Source: Dictyobacter kobayashii (lineage in GTDB: Bacteria; Chloroflexota; Ktedonobacteria; Ktedonobacterales; Ktedonobacteraceae). Taken from it: a stretch of DNA of 64,000 bases. A program made the translations under genes and the position numbers. A model generated the notes under the pieces. That model made no database searches. It worked only from the letters and a program-made list of their open reading frames with translations, and was not told the origin of the DNA. The DNA is taken from assembly GCF_003967555.1 (NCBI RefSeq), contig NZ_BIFS01000001.1, positions 868,001 through 932,000 of the forward strand. The letters are read 5' to 3'. Position 1 is the first letter of the stretch, and each line of letters begins with the position of its first letter. Below are positions 30,036 to 39,556 of the stretch, piece by piece.

Positions 30036-32141
30036 TTATAGCGCATCATATTCTAATGGAGTAGTCCCCGCAGCCAGAAATTCTGTCTCTTCACTTTGAT
30101 TTTCTGCTGGCAATGTATGGGCCAGATCAACGTCAGACCAGATACGCTGAGTCAGGACCTCCATCTCGTCACTGCTGGTCAGAACGTGCTGAAACGGGAA
30201 AAAGGCCCGATCATTGCTGTGATGATGAAGCCAGCGACTGATAATATTAATCTGATCCACCTCAGCTTTGCCCACGATGCTGGGCGGTTCACCCAGTTCA
30301 ATGGCTCTCTGAAGCAGTGCATTTAGCGCTGTCTGCATTTGATTAGGCTCATGAGGTACACAACTCTGCTCGATCAGGCGGCCATGTCGAATTAAAAAGA
30401 TTTCGTTGCAGCCTTCCTGCGCGGATGGGTAGACAATAAAGAGATTATTAGCCTCGACCGCTCCTGTGATCAAGCGCTGCCCAATCAGAACTTCGTCGGC
30501 GCTACGAACCGCGTCACGCAGCCAGGCTGCTCGTTCAAAGTTGAGCTGTTGCGCGGCCTCAAACATTTGCCTGCGCAGGCGTTCCAGCAGATCTTCGCGC
30601 TCGCCACCCAGAAAAGCGCAGACCTGCTCAACGACCTGTCGATAGGCCTCAGCATCTCCGTCTCCGCGACATGGAGCTGAGCAACGCCCCAGGTGAAAAC
30701 GTAGACACGGATCGCTGACTTTGGCGGCCGGCGGCAAACTACGCGTACAGGTACGTACCGGAAAAAGCTTTTGCAATAATTCAATGGTAATATCTACCAT
30801 ACGCCGACTGCGGAAAGGACCAAAATAGCGTGCACCATCCGCTGCAACCTCGCGGGTAGCATAGACACGCGGGAACGTATGTTGCACGTCGATTTTTATA
30901 AATGGATACAATTCGTAGTTTCGCAACTGCACATTATAGGCAGGCTGAAGCTCTTTAATCAGGCGCGACTCAACCAGTAAGGCCTCTAGCTCTGAACCCA
31001 GTACACGCGTCTCAATCTCTTTGACGTTTTGTAGTAGGCCATCCATCTTGCGTGTATAACCAAGCGGCTGGCTATAGTAAGATGAGAGACGGTCCTTCAA
31101 GCATTTCGCTTTCCCAACATAGATAACCTGACCATGCACATCCTTCATTAAATAAACACCCGGCTTGGTGGGAAAGGTGCGCTTCCAGGCTGGATTAAGG
31201 AAAAGGCCCCCATTAGGCCGGGCTTTGGCGGCCGCGATAGGAGACAGGCTGCCATCCGCACGCCACTGGGTGCCGTCTTTCTGCATACTAACCTGGGCAA
31301 TATCGCCACTCCAGGCCACCGGTAATTGCAAACGCCGTCGTAGATAGCCTGGGGTTGAAATACCTTCTTTCTGGGCCAGGACCAGGATACGTAAAAATAC
31401 TTCCGCAGTCACTTCGGCATCCCCAAAGGCTCGGTGACGATGAATGGTCTCGATATTCAGGTGGGCTGCCACCATATCCAGTTTAAAACGTTTCAAAGCT
31501 GGTAAGAAACGACGTGCCAGCGGAATAGTATCAAAGCCATCGATCGGGAAAGAAAGACCTAACAGTTGCGCCTCAAAAGTTAAAAAATTGAGGTCAAAAC
31601 CCAGGTTGTGTCCAACCAGCGGGGCACCATCAATAAAGTCCAGTAGCTCAGGCAATACCTGACTGGCCAGAGGCGCTTCATTGACCATAGTTTGCGTAAT
31701 ACCAGTAAAGCGTTCAATAAAAGGGGGAATACGCCTGCCAGGATTGATCAAACTGTGATACGAATCCAGTATCTGGCCTCTACCAACCCGGACTGCTGCG
31801 ACCTCAATCACTCGATCAGAACCGGGACGCAGCCCTGTGGTTTCCGTATCGATTACCACAAACTCAACATTTTCCAGGGATTGCTGAGTGCTCTTCCAGG
31901 CACGCAAAGACCAGCGAATCTCATCACCAGCGGCCGGCTCACCCTGCTCTTCAAATAATTCAGAACTCCGTAGCGTCTGACGCAGTAATACCGTCCAAAA
32001 CGCGGCATTGCCATGTGCTCCAAACAATTGCTGAATCAACAAATCCTCGGTTGTTGGTTGCCCAAGCGTTTCCAACAACTCATACGCACGGCGTAACAAG
32101 GCACTCCGTTGCGGAGTTCCGCTCTCCCCCTCCTGCACCAT
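30036..32141 (-). CDS. DEDDh 3'-5' exonuclease fused to UvrC-like (GIY-YIG) nuclease
   Basis: 701 residues with three parts. Residues 1-90 are an uncharacterised helical domain. Residues 93-255 are a DnaQ-type exonuclease with VVIDTETTGL (D98, E100), LVGHNLGFDLNFL and HRAFGDAEVT. From about residue 327 a UvrC N-terminal half follows: PTKPGVYLMKDVHGQVIYVGKAKCLKDR, then the Cys cluster DPCLRFHLGRCSAPC and a UvrB-contact-like stretch RRQMFEAAQQLNFERAAWLRD. The C-terminal UvrC endonuclease half is missing, as in Cho-type proteins. Similar DnaQ-UvrC fusions are known in other bacteria. The role is probably DNA repair. GAGGAGG precedes the ATG. Confidence 0.87.
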   Translation of the reverse strand: MVQEGESGTPQRSALLRRAYELLETLGQPTTEDLLIQQLFGAHGNAAFWTVLLRQTLRSSELFEEQGEPAAGDEIRWSLRAWKSTQQSLENVEFVVIDTETTGLRPGSDRVIEVAAVRVGRGQILDSYHSLINPGRRIPPFIERFTGITQTMVNEAPLASQVLPELLDFIDGAPLVGHNLGFDLNFLTFEAQLLGLSFPIDGFDTIPLARRFLPALKRFKLDMVAAHLNIETIHRHRAFGDAEVTAEVFLRILVLAQKEGISTPGYLRRRLQLPVAWSGDIAQVSMQKDGTQWRADGSLSPIAAAKARPNGGLFLNPAWKRTFPTKPGVYLMKDVHGQVIYVGKAKCLKDRLSSYYSQPLGYTRKMDGLLQNVKEIETRVLGSELEALLVESRLIKELQPAYNVQLRNYELYPFIKIDVQHTFPRVYATREVAADGARYFGPFRSRRMVDITIELLQKLFPVRTCTRSLPPAAKVSDPCLRFHLGRCSAPCRGDGDAEAYRQVVEQVCAFLGGEREDLLERLRRQMFEAAQQLNFERAAWLRDAVRSADEVLIGQRLITGAVEANNLFIVYPSAQEGCNEIFLIRHGRLIEQSCVPHEPNQMQTALNALLQRAIELGEPPSIVGKAEVDQINIISRWLHHHSNDRAFFPFQHVLTSSDEMEVLTQRIWSDVDLAHTLPAENQSEETEFLAAGTTPLEYDAL

Positions 32142-32284
32142 GACAACACGCCTCCTCGTACAAATGGGTTAATTCCTACTAGATCATATGTACGAGAATA
32201 GCACGAGCAAAACAGTTTTGGCAAGCAAAGATACAACAGGGCTATTCAGCCCTTACATTGAGCAAGTGCTAGGTAGCCCTATGC

Positions 32285-32440
32285 GTGCGGACATGCGCTG
32301 GCGCGCCCGCACTTTTTAATCTTATGTGATGCAAAAAGCGCGCCCAGCGCGCTTTTTGCATCACATAAGATTACTTCTCGAGCGCCTTTGGCGCTCAAAA
32401 TCAGGCATGAAGAGCGCATAGATCATAAGGATCAGATATA
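32285..32440 (+). mobile_element. Family A palindromic element, copy 1
   Basis: Left module: GTGCGG...CCGCAC stem then TTTTT, holding CGCTGGCGCGCCCGCAC. Core: perfect 26-base arms (32318-32343 and 32347-32372; begins AATCTTATGTGATGC) with a 3-base loop. Right module: GAGCGCCTTTGGCGCTC (32380-32396), then a tail sharing GAAGAGCGCA and GATCAT with copy 3. The 355-base gap also has a small AGGGCT/AGCCCT hairpin at 32239. Confidence 0.8.
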
Positions 32441-32496
32441 CTCTAGAAATAGTATGAAATTAAATAGCTATTTAGAGCATCAGGACAGGAAAAAGC

Positions 32497-33474
32497 TTAA
32501 ATATGCAGCCAGCGGTCTAACCAGCTATACGCTAACTGACGTACCTCAGAAGGAAAGCTATGGCCAGCTGTAAATTCATGGTAGCGAAAGGCACGCGGGG
32601 CTGCAGCCTGCTCATAGGCAAGCCGCGCGGCCTGTGCAATCTGGCGCACCCCATCGATAGGAAAGATCCAATCCTGTGCTCCTGCTGTCAGTAAGAGAGG
32701 AGTTGGCGCTAGCTCGGCAATCAATTTATCCATGTCGCCCACCTCTAGCATACCTGGCGTATAGGCCGCAAAATTGTGGTTAATACCATTGCGCATAATA
32801 GCCTCAAAGGTACTAACCCCACATGAACACACCCCCACCCTGACACGTGAATCAAATAAGAGTAACCAGCAGACCTCCTGGCCTCCCAAAGAATGTCCAA
32901 GCGCCCCAATATGCTCGGTATCCACGTCGGGCCGCGTAAAAAGATAATCCACCGTCCGCGCCAGATCCCAGACATAACGCGCCTGTAAGCTACTACCACG
33001 CAATAGATGACCCATAGCTAAATAACGTTCATATTCTCCTTCAGCCAGCATCCTGGGGACAGTGCGTTTCCATATCTCCATGTCGCTGGTCGAGGCCTGG
33101 CGCTCTTCAAAGCCTTCTTGATCTGGAACTATGACAATATAGCCACGCTGACAAAGCTCAAGCGCATAAAATACATCAGGATTGCCCGCCAGGCCAACCG
33201 GCTCACTTTTCCCGATATGAAATTCGCCATTATGTTGATGGATACACACTATAGCCGCCGTTGGCTTCGTCAAACGGCGGGGAGCCAGCACATAGGCAGG
33301 GACACGAACCCCCGGGCTCGCCTGGTAGCTGATCCGTTCACGAATATAGGTATCTCCTTCATATTGCTCTTCCACAATAACCTCTAAAGGAGAGGGTAGA
33401 GGCAAATTTCCCAGACAAGATAGAAAGGCCTGGCGCATACTGGCCGGGTTCAGCTCATTCTCTGATACAGACAT
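32497..33474 (-). CDS. Alpha/beta hydrolase (acetyl esterase / dienelactone hydrolase-like)
   Basis: About 325 residues. The nucleophile Ser lies in IGALGHSLGGQEV, the acid Asp probably in TAGAQDWIFPIDG, and the His in FTAGHSFPSEVRQ. IVCIHQHNGEFHIGKSE holds the oxyanion region. It is soluble, and substrate is unknown; the HQHNG and FTAGHSF forms resemble carbohydrate-ester or drug-ester hydrolases. The ATG at 33474 is chosen because AAGGAG lies 10 bases upstream. Confidence 0.8.
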   Translation of the reverse strand: MSVSENELNPASMRQAFLSCLGNLPLPSPLEVIVEEQYEGDTYIRERISYQASPGVRVPAYVLAPRRLTKPTAAIVCIHQHNGEFHIGKSEPVGLAGNPDVFYALELCQRGYIVIVPDQEGFEERQASTSDMEIWKRTVPRMLAEGEYERYLAMGHLLRGSSLQARYVWDLARTVDYLFTRPDVDTEHIGALGHSLGGQEVCWLLLFDSRVRVGVCSCGVSTFEAIMRNGINHNFAAYTPGMLEVGDMDKLIAELAPTPLLLTAGAQDWIFPIDGVRQIAQAARLAYEQAAAPRAFRYHEFTAGHSFPSEVRQLAYSWLDRWLHI

Positions 33475-33711
33475 GGGCAAAAACTCCTTTTTAAGACACC
33501 ACGGAACGGATCAGTGATAACCGGCAATGGTTTTTTCCGTTCCATCTACAAAACGTCGCTTAACCACGTCATTTTTGTATGTATGTACAAGAATAATAGC
33601 ATTGAGAGAGGGTTGTGATATTACATGTCCGGAAGCCCCTCTACTACAGGCTAAATTTGTGGTACAATCTCAATAATAGGACAAATGTTCAAATAAAGAA
33701 AGGGAAGAGCT

Positions 33712-34590
33712 ATGACTCAACAGTATTCAGCCGAAGAACAAAGGCCCGAAATGCTACAGCTTCGTCCTGTCGTTTATACCATCCCTGATATGGAGCAGAC
33801 TGAGGTACATACCAACATTACATATAAGACGGTGGAGGATGTCGAGTTGAAACTGGATATCTATTATCCCGCCAATTATCAGAAACAAGCGACTCTCCCC
33901 GCGGTCATACTTATTCATGGCGATGGGCCAACCGATTACCTCAAAAATATTAAGGATAGTGGCCAATACACTTCCTGGGGCAAGCTGATTGCAGCTTCAG
34001 GTTTGATCGCGATTACCGCCAATCATCGCTCCACCGAAGGACTTAATAATGTGGTCGGCGTCGCCAACGACGTAGATGACCTGGTGACATACATCCGTGA
34101 ACACCAAAAACGGCTTCACATCAACACTAACCGTCTTGGCATCTGGACCTGCTCGGCTGGTGCTCCCTTTGGTCTGCGCGTCGCCATGCATGAAGCGCCA
34201 AAGTTTATCCGTTGCATCATTTGTTATTATGGCTTCGTCGAACTAAAAGCCTATTATGAAGGTCTCTATGGCGCGACGAACGATGCAGAAAACGTCAGCG
34301 CCCCGGAATTTAGCGAAGAAGATTTTGATGAGTTCTCAGCCACTGACCTGCTACAACGGCGCACCCGCGATATCGCCCCACTCTTTATAGCCCGCGCCGG
34401 CCTCGACTATCCCGAACTAAATGCAGCACTAGATAGCTTTATCAGTGAAGCCCTGACCCAGAATGTAGCCCTGACAGTCATGAATCATCCCACAGGCCAG
34501 CACGCCTTCGATATCCTCGATGCCGATGCCCGTACTGAAGAGATTATTGAAGCAACACTGGTATTCCTACAAACCCATTTGTTACAATGA
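33712..34590 (+). CDS. Alpha/beta hydrolase
   Basis: 292 residues, soluble. It has LPAVILIHGDG (oxyanion region), the nucleophile in LGIWTCSAGAPFGL, and a late His in HPTGQHAFDILD. It belongs to the BD-FAE/esterase-like group; substrate unknown. It is divergent from the preceding hydrolase, with a possible promoter (-10 TACAAT at 33662). It is not closely related to that neighbour, as the lid and core motifs differ. Confidence 0.8.
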   Translation: MTQQYSAEEQRPEMLQLRPVVYTIPDMEQTEVHTNITYKTVEDVELKLDIYYPANYQKQATLPAVILIHGDGPTDYLKNIKDSGQYTSWGKLIAASGLIAITANHRSTEGLNNVVGVANDVDDLVTYIREHQKRLHINTNRLGIWTCSAGAPFGLRVAMHEAPKFIRCIICYYGFVELKAYYEGLYGATNDAENVSAPEFSEEDFDEFSATDLLQRRTRDIAPLFIARAGLDYPELNAALDSFISEALTQNVALTVMNHPTGQHAFDILDADARTEEIIEATLVFLQTHLLQ

Positions 34591-34647
34591 GATCCACTAT
34601 CTAAATATAGACTACCAAACAAAGAGGTTAGCGACAGGAGGACGCTC

Positions 34648-35613
34648 TTGGCAGGGGATAAGCTTAGTGAAATTGTACGTCGTTTTCGGCACTTCATTGC
34701 CCAACAAGGCTGGTCGATAAGCAGCGAAAAAGCCATTGCTTACGGTTACCAGTTCACAGTCACCGATGGTCAATCCAGCGTGCCAGTCGCTTTATATGCG
34801 ACTGGCAAGACACTGGTGCAGGGCAAGGCCAGTGCGCTACAGACAGCGCTCAAAGTCTGGGACCAACCGGGGCAAACACAAGGTACATTAAACTCAATAG
34901 TCGCGCCTGATGCACAAACGGGCACCCTGACGCCAAGCAGCATCAAAAGTTCACCTTTACCACAGGCCACGGGGCTGGCCCGTATCGGATCAGATGAATC
35001 GGGCAAAGGAGACTTTTATGGACCCTTAGTTATCGCCGCAGTCTATGTGGACCAGCAAAGCGAACCACAACTATTACAACTAGGGGTAAAGGACAGCAAA
35101 AAGCTCACAGACAAAAATATGGCAGTCATGGCCCAGGAAATCAAACGCTTGTGCCCTTACCACATCTTAACTTACCTGCCCGAAGCCTACAATCAACTTT
35201 ATCAACAACTCTCAAATCTCAATATATTGCTAGCCCGAGCACATGCGGAAGTCCTTACCAGCGTAGCCAACCAGACCGCCGCCCGGCATGCCATCGTCGA
35301 CCAGTTTGGAGATGAAGCACTGGTACGCCAGGCACTCTACCAAACCGGCAGCACCCTCTCACTGGAACAACGCCATCGTGCCGAAGAAGACACAGCGGTC
35401 GCCGCGGCCTCAATCTTAGCCCGTGCTGAATTTGTCCACCAACTCACCCAACTCTCAGAGAGTATCGACATAAACCTACCCAAAGGAGCCTCCAACCCCC
35501 AAATTGTCGCCATCGGTCGCCAACTCGTCGCCCAACAAGGAGAAACAGCCCTACGCCGCATCGCCAAACTCCACTTCAAAACAACCGCCACCATCCTACA
35601 ACCCCAACCATAA
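34648..35613 (+). CDS. rnhC: Ribonuclease HIII
   Basis: 321 residues. It cleaves RNA in RNA-DNA hybrids. The N-terminal 90 residues are the substrate-binding domain of RNase HIII; the catalytic domain begins ARIGSDESGKGDFYGPLVIAA, with GSDESG holding the first two acidic residues, then HAIVDQFGD and EEDTAVAAASILAR. The GKGDFYGP form marks HIII rather than HII. The start is a TTG at 34648, chosen because AGGAGG lies 7 bases upstream. It ends near the next element. Confidence 0.9.
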   Translation: MAGDKLSEIVRRFRHFIAQQGWSISSEKAIAYGYQFTVTDGQSSVPVALYATGKTLVQGKASALQTALKVWDQPGQTQGTLNSIVAPDAQTGTLTPSSIKSSPLPQATGLARIGSDESGKGDFYGPLVIAAVYVDQQSEPQLLQLGVKDSKKLTDKNMAVMAQEIKRLCPYHILTYLPEAYNQLYQQLSNLNILLARAHAEVLTSVANQTAARHAIVDQFGDEALVRQALYQTGSTLSLEQRHRAEEDTAVAAASILARAEFVHQLTQLSESIDINLPKGASNPQIVAIGRQLVAQQGETALRRIAKLHFKTTATILQPQP

Positions 35614-35697
35614 TATAAGCAAAAAGGAGCACAAAAATATCACCACCCACAGAAAAGTGAATACAGCGCATCACCGGCTCTCAAAACATTAATACCC

Positions 35698-35775
35698 ATG
35701 TTGTTGCAGCAGATGTGCTCCGCACATCTGCTGCAACAACATAAAAAAGGATGCTGGCGCGTCAGCGCACGTAGT
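35698..35775 (-). mobile_element. Family A palindromic element, copy 2 (reverse orientation)
   Basis: Read on the minus strand: ACGTGCGCTGACGCGCC, a short spacer and TTTTTTAT, then perfect 21-base core arms (35698-35718 and 35722-35742; begin ATGTTGTTGCAGC). The right module is missing or degenerate (TTTTGAGAGCC remnant). It lies in a 508-base gap after rnhC. Confidence 0.7.
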
Positions 35776-35789
35776 CAAAGCAAACAACA

Positions 35790-35835
35790 GCAACGAACAG
35801 ACACATTGACAGCCGCCAATGTGTCTGTTCGTTGC
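35790..35835. repeat. Perfect 19-base hairpin
   Basis: Arms GCAACGAACAGACACATTG and complement with an 8-base loop, next to the family A copy. It could help end rnhC transcription but lacks a T-run. From 35836 to 36121 I see only a possible promoter (TTATAATG near 35854) and AT-rich sequence. Confidence 0.7.
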
Positions 35836-36121
35836 TTCACTACCCCTCATAGGTTATAATGAGGAAAATGTAGGCAAGAATGTTAGTTTCTATCTCACAG
35901 AAAACATCTACCACATTGGGCAGCAAACCCAATAGAACGCGATGACAGAAGAAACGCAACAACAAAACTTAATAAGGGATACCAGGAACATACATTATTC
36001 ATTCGCCATTATCTATCTTAAATCTGCGTAACCGCCTGGAACATCCCCACTAATTCTACATTCTCAGCAACTCACTGATCATTTCAACAATCAATGCATC
36101 AGGGGTTTGAAAGGAGCATAT

Positions 36122-36862
36122 ATGATTTTCTGTGGTCAGTGTGGTCTACAATTGGCCCCTGGAAGTACACGTTGTCCTCGCTGTGGGGCAGCAATTGAAG
36201 AAGCAAACGCAGACATGGGTGGTGAGTTACATACTGATGATGCAACCATAGCGACCCCCTCTCTGCTGGCACAGAATCAGACACCATCTCAGCCACAAGC
36301 GGGAGGGGGACAGCCATTAATATTACGTCCGGGCAACAGTGCACCGGGAAATAATGACTATGGCACACGTATGCCCTATGATGCCACCAGTATGATGGAG
36401 TCAACCAGCCAGCCACAATCGCCACCGATGGGCAATTCCTATCCAGGTTATCCACCTCAAACTGGTGCAGGTTATGCGCCCCAAAGCGGCGGCAACTACC
36501 CGACTCAAAGTGGCGGCAACTACCCGACCCAACAAAATATGTATCCCGATTTTACGACCCATGGAGCCGGCGCATATGGCAGCGGAATGTCTTATCCCAA
36601 TCAGCCCCAGCAATCAATGGGCTATCCACAGGTGCCTAATCAATATCAACAGAATGAACATGCGGCCCGCGCGGCCCGCGGACGCACTACCGGTCTGATA
36701 TTAGTTTTATGTGGACTGATATTCATCCTGACAGCAGTTGTGCTCTTTGCCTTACAAAGTGGCCTCTTCGGTGGAAACAAAGCCGTCACACCCGATAGCT
36801 TTAAGCAGGCATTAACAATTGTAACGCTTCACATACCCGCAATGGGAGCCTTTATTCCATAG
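36122..36862 (+). CDS. Zinc-ribbon protein with Tyr/Pro/Gln-rich linker and one membrane helix
   Basis: About 246 residues. An N-terminal zinc ribbon (FCGQCG and CPRCG) is followed by a long Pro/Gln/Tyr/Gly-rich segment with near repeats (SGGNYPTQ twice), then a membrane helix (GLILVLCGLIFILTAVVLFAL) and a short tail. This layout of ribbon, low-complexity linker and single helix is common in Ktedonobacteria, but function is unknown. The ATG at 36122 has AAGGAG 7 bases upstream; an in-frame codon at 36107 is less likely. Confidence 0.8.
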   Translation: MIFCGQCGLQLAPGSTRCPRCGAAIEEANADMGGELHTDDATIATPSLLAQNQTPSQPQAGGGQPLILRPGNSAPGNNDYGTRMPYDATSMMESTSQPQSPPMGNSYPGYPPQTGAGYAPQSGGNYPTQSGGNYPTQQNMYPDFTTHGAGAYGSGMSYPNQPQQSMGYPQVPNQYQQNEHAARAARGRTTGLILVLCGLIFILTAVVLFALQSGLFGGNKAVTPDSFKQALTIVTLHIPAMGAFIP

Positions 36863-36899
36863 CTCTTGCGTCTCTAAATCTTCAGCTTCTTCGCAGATA

Positions 36900-36928
36900 A
36901 AAAGGAGGCATTGTTTGCCTCCTTTTTT
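36900..36928 (+). terminator. Intrinsic terminator
   Basis: AAAAAGGAGGCA stem with its complement ending in TTTTTT, 37 bases after the zinc-ribbon gene stop. Confidence 0.9.
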
Positions 36929-37059
36929 CACGTATCCACCCATCCTCTTTCTTCTCTATCATTGTGTCTTCGATCAGAAAGAATATTGATATAGCGGATT
37001 TCTGTGCATCCGGTAGAATAAAAAAAAGAAGCAATAGGAAAGAGAAAGGATAATAATCT

Positions 37060-38220
37060 ATGACTAAGGCACAGCATGAGCCATTGCCTGGGATTCAAGT
37101 GCCACCTCCTATACGTCCCCGGAGTAAGTGGCGGCCCAGAGTACTGACAATTATCCTATCTCTACTGCTATTACTGGCTCTAGCTCATTTTATTGCGGTC
37201 CACCATGTTGCCAGTCCTAGCCAGGCCTCAGGTCAGTCCTGTAACTCACTCATACACAACGCTGACTATACACAATTGGTGCCGGTAGAACCTAAAACAC
37301 AGCGTATGGCTGCGGTCCAATTTGTGAACGCGGTAACGGGTGGCCAGCCCTCTGCCCTGATCCAGGTTGAAGATCTTGGCTCACAGCAAAAATTGGATGT
37401 CTACCTGTATGACTGTATTCGTCAGCAGGATAAGCCAACGCTCAACCTGATCTTTAAACAACAGGGCTTGATCAAAGGTACAGTCGATATTACGCAGGCC
37501 AATAGCTTGAGCATAGGCCAGATCGACACCACCCTACCCGCTGATAGTGACACCCTGCTCTTACCGCTGCAGCAGAGCGTCTTTCAGGAGTATGCCTGGC
37601 AAAATGGCTCACTACACCAGGTTGCCTTCCCCGGACTCTACCCCGTCACAAGTCGTAGTGAGGCCGAGGCTTTGCAAGATGAGGCCAACAACAATCAGGT
37701 ACTCCCGTGGTCGGAGCCAGTGGCAACGGCTGAACAGATGGCCCAGGATCTTTTTCAATGGTCTGGCAATGCTATTCATGCGACGCTGAAAGATAACAAT
37801 GGGAGTGAGGCCCATGTACTGCTGGAAAAAAAGAATACCCATATTGAGGTTGCGGTGACGCTGGATCGCTTGATTCAGACTGATCGCAAAGGGCTATGGT
37901 GGGTGACAAATGCTCAGTCGCCGGGCATCTCACTCGATCAGACGCAATTCAATACCCCGCTTTCATCGCCGCTCCAAATTCAGGGTAACGTCATTCCAAC
38001 CCATGAAAAAGTGATAGCGACCCTCTTCAATCACACGCTGACCAGCATTCCTTTGCAGAATGGCAACAATTTACAAACAGATAGCTCAGGCCATTTTGCT
38101 GGCACACTCACCTATACCAACCTGATCCCTGATCAGCCAGGATTACTACTGATCACCGTATACCCAAAATCCTCTGACGAAGAGGGGCGGCTCTTCCTGA
38201 CCAACCTTTTCCTGGATTGA
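37060..38220 (+). CDS. Hypothetical membrane-anchored extracellular protein
   Basis: 386 residues that I do not recognise. A short basic N-terminus leads to one membrane helix (LTIILSLLLLLALAHFIAV near residue 30), then a long outside domain. The middle has NALQ-like regularity without a known motif; the last 90 residues (PLQIQGNVIPTHEKVIATLFNH, PDQPGLLLITVYP) resemble an Ig-like or immunoglobulin-type spore-germination Gmad2 domain. AAAGGA precedes the ATG. Neighbours give no hint of role. Confidence 0.72.
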   Translation: MTKAQHEPLPGIQVPPPIRPRSKWRPRVLTIILSLLLLLALAHFIAVHHVASPSQASGQSCNSLIHNADYTQLVPVEPKTQRMAAVQFVNAVTGGQPSALIQVEDLGSQQKLDVYLYDCIRQQDKPTLNLIFKQQGLIKGTVDITQANSLSIGQIDTTLPADSDTLLLPLQQSVFQEYAWQNGSLHQVAFPGLYPVTSRSEAEALQDEANNNQVLPWSEPVATAEQMAQDLFQWSGNAIHATLKDNNGSEAHVLLEKKNTHIEVAVTLDRLIQTDRKGLWWVTNAQSPGISLDQTQFNTPLSSPLQIQGNVIPTHEKVIATLFNHTLTSIPLQNGNNLQTDSSGHFAGTLTYTNLIPDQPGLLLITVYPKSSDEEGRLFLTNLFLD

Positions 38221-38358
38221 ATTTTCGCGCTACCTTCACCAGTTGAACTACAACCCCTACCAGTAACAAGGCGTATTAAGAAGTGATACAGCGAAATGCG
38301 CTTCTATGCCCTTTTCCCAAAGTGTGTAGGATATTTGTGAAATGAAGGAAAATCTGCA

Positions 38359-39513
38359 ATGTCTGAGATACCATACAAAGCTTTTGCCCATATCCCATTG
38401 GCAATGTTTCGCCAGATGCGCCAGAACGATCCGGTACATTTTGAACCACGCATGCGCGGCTGGGCAGTCTTTCGCTATGCAGACGCGATGTATGTGCTGA
38501 GCCACCCACAATTATTTTCTTCGGAAGCCATCCTTCCAGGACAACCCCATCTACCCAGCATCCTGGGTATGGATGAGCCTCGACATCGCAAGTTACGCAA
38601 TATAGTGTCACAGGTCTTTACGCCGCGCATGATCGAGCAATTAACACCCCAGATCACCGCCGTGGTCCAGCAATTGTTGGATAAGGTAATACCGCGTGGT
38701 CGGATGGATGTCATTCAAGATTTCGCTTATCCATTACCTATCATAATTATCGCAGGCTTGCTGGGTGTACCAGCCGAAGATCAAGCCATCTTTCGCTCCT
38801 GGTCTGACTCACTGACCGCCGCCAATGGCTCTAATGATACACCCGAGACACGCGTCTCCAATGCGCAGAGCTTCCAGGCTTATTTCTTACAAAAGCTGGC
38901 CGAACGTCGCAGTCAGCCCCAACAGGATTTAATGAGCCGGCTGCTTAGCGCTGAAGTAGATGGTGAAAAGCTCAGCGACGAAGAGCTATTAGAGTTCTGC
39001 CGCCTCTTGTTAATCGCTGGCTATGAAACTACCGCCAACCTGCTGGGAAATGCATTCGTCTGCTTTGATCAATATCCCGAGGTAGTTGAGGAGTTGCGCC
39101 AACATCCAGAGTTTATGCCGGGAGCGGTCGAAGAAATTTTACGCTGCTTCCCCTCAGTCGCAGGAGATAATCGGGTGGCCCTGGAAGATCTCATGCTGGG
39201 CGATAAACAGATCCAGAAACACCAGACGGTCAGCGTCATGGCGATCTCAGCCAATTATGACGAGGAACAATTTCCGGAGCCAGAACGCTTCGACATCCAT
39301 CGTGATCCCAATCGCCATATCACCTTCGGCTATGGCATCCATTTCTGTCTCGGTGCTCCCCTGGCCCGCCTGGAAGCAAAGATCGCACTCAATATAGTCT
39401 TGCAACGCATACAGAACATACAGCGCGATCCTACCCGGCCAGTCGAGCCTGTCCAGAGTCCATTTATTGTAGGTGTACGCAGCTTTCCAATCACGTTTAC
39501 CGCCACAGCGTAA
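38359..39513 (+). CDS. Cytochrome P450
   Basis: 384 residues, soluble bacterial class I type. The I-helix is LLIAGYETTANLLGN near residue 217, the ExxR motif is in EEILRCFP, and the heme loop FGYGIHFCLGAPLARLE places the ligand cysteine at residue 330. It needs electron partners (ferredoxin and reductase), and none are in the window. Substrate is unknown. It is not part of an obvious biosynthetic cluster. Confidence 0.92.
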   Translation: MSEIPYKAFAHIPLAMFRQMRQNDPVHFEPRMRGWAVFRYADAMYVLSHPQLFSSEAILPGQPHLPSILGMDEPRHRKLRNIVSQVFTPRMIEQLTPQITAVVQQLLDKVIPRGRMDVIQDFAYPLPIIIIAGLLGVPAEDQAIFRSWSDSLTAANGSNDTPETRVSNAQSFQAYFLQKLAERRSQPQQDLMSRLLSAEVDGEKLSDEELLEFCRLLLIAGYETTANLLGNAFVCFDQYPEVVEELRQHPEFMPGAVEEILRCFPSVAGDNRVALEDLMLGDKQIQKHQTVSVMAISANYDEEQFPEPERFDIHRDPNRHITFGYGIHFCLGAPLARLEAKIALNIVLQRIQNIQRDPTRPVEPVQSPFIVGVRSFPITFTATA

Positions 39514-39556
39514 GAAGAATATACAATCAAATAGAAATCATGTTAAAATATCGACT

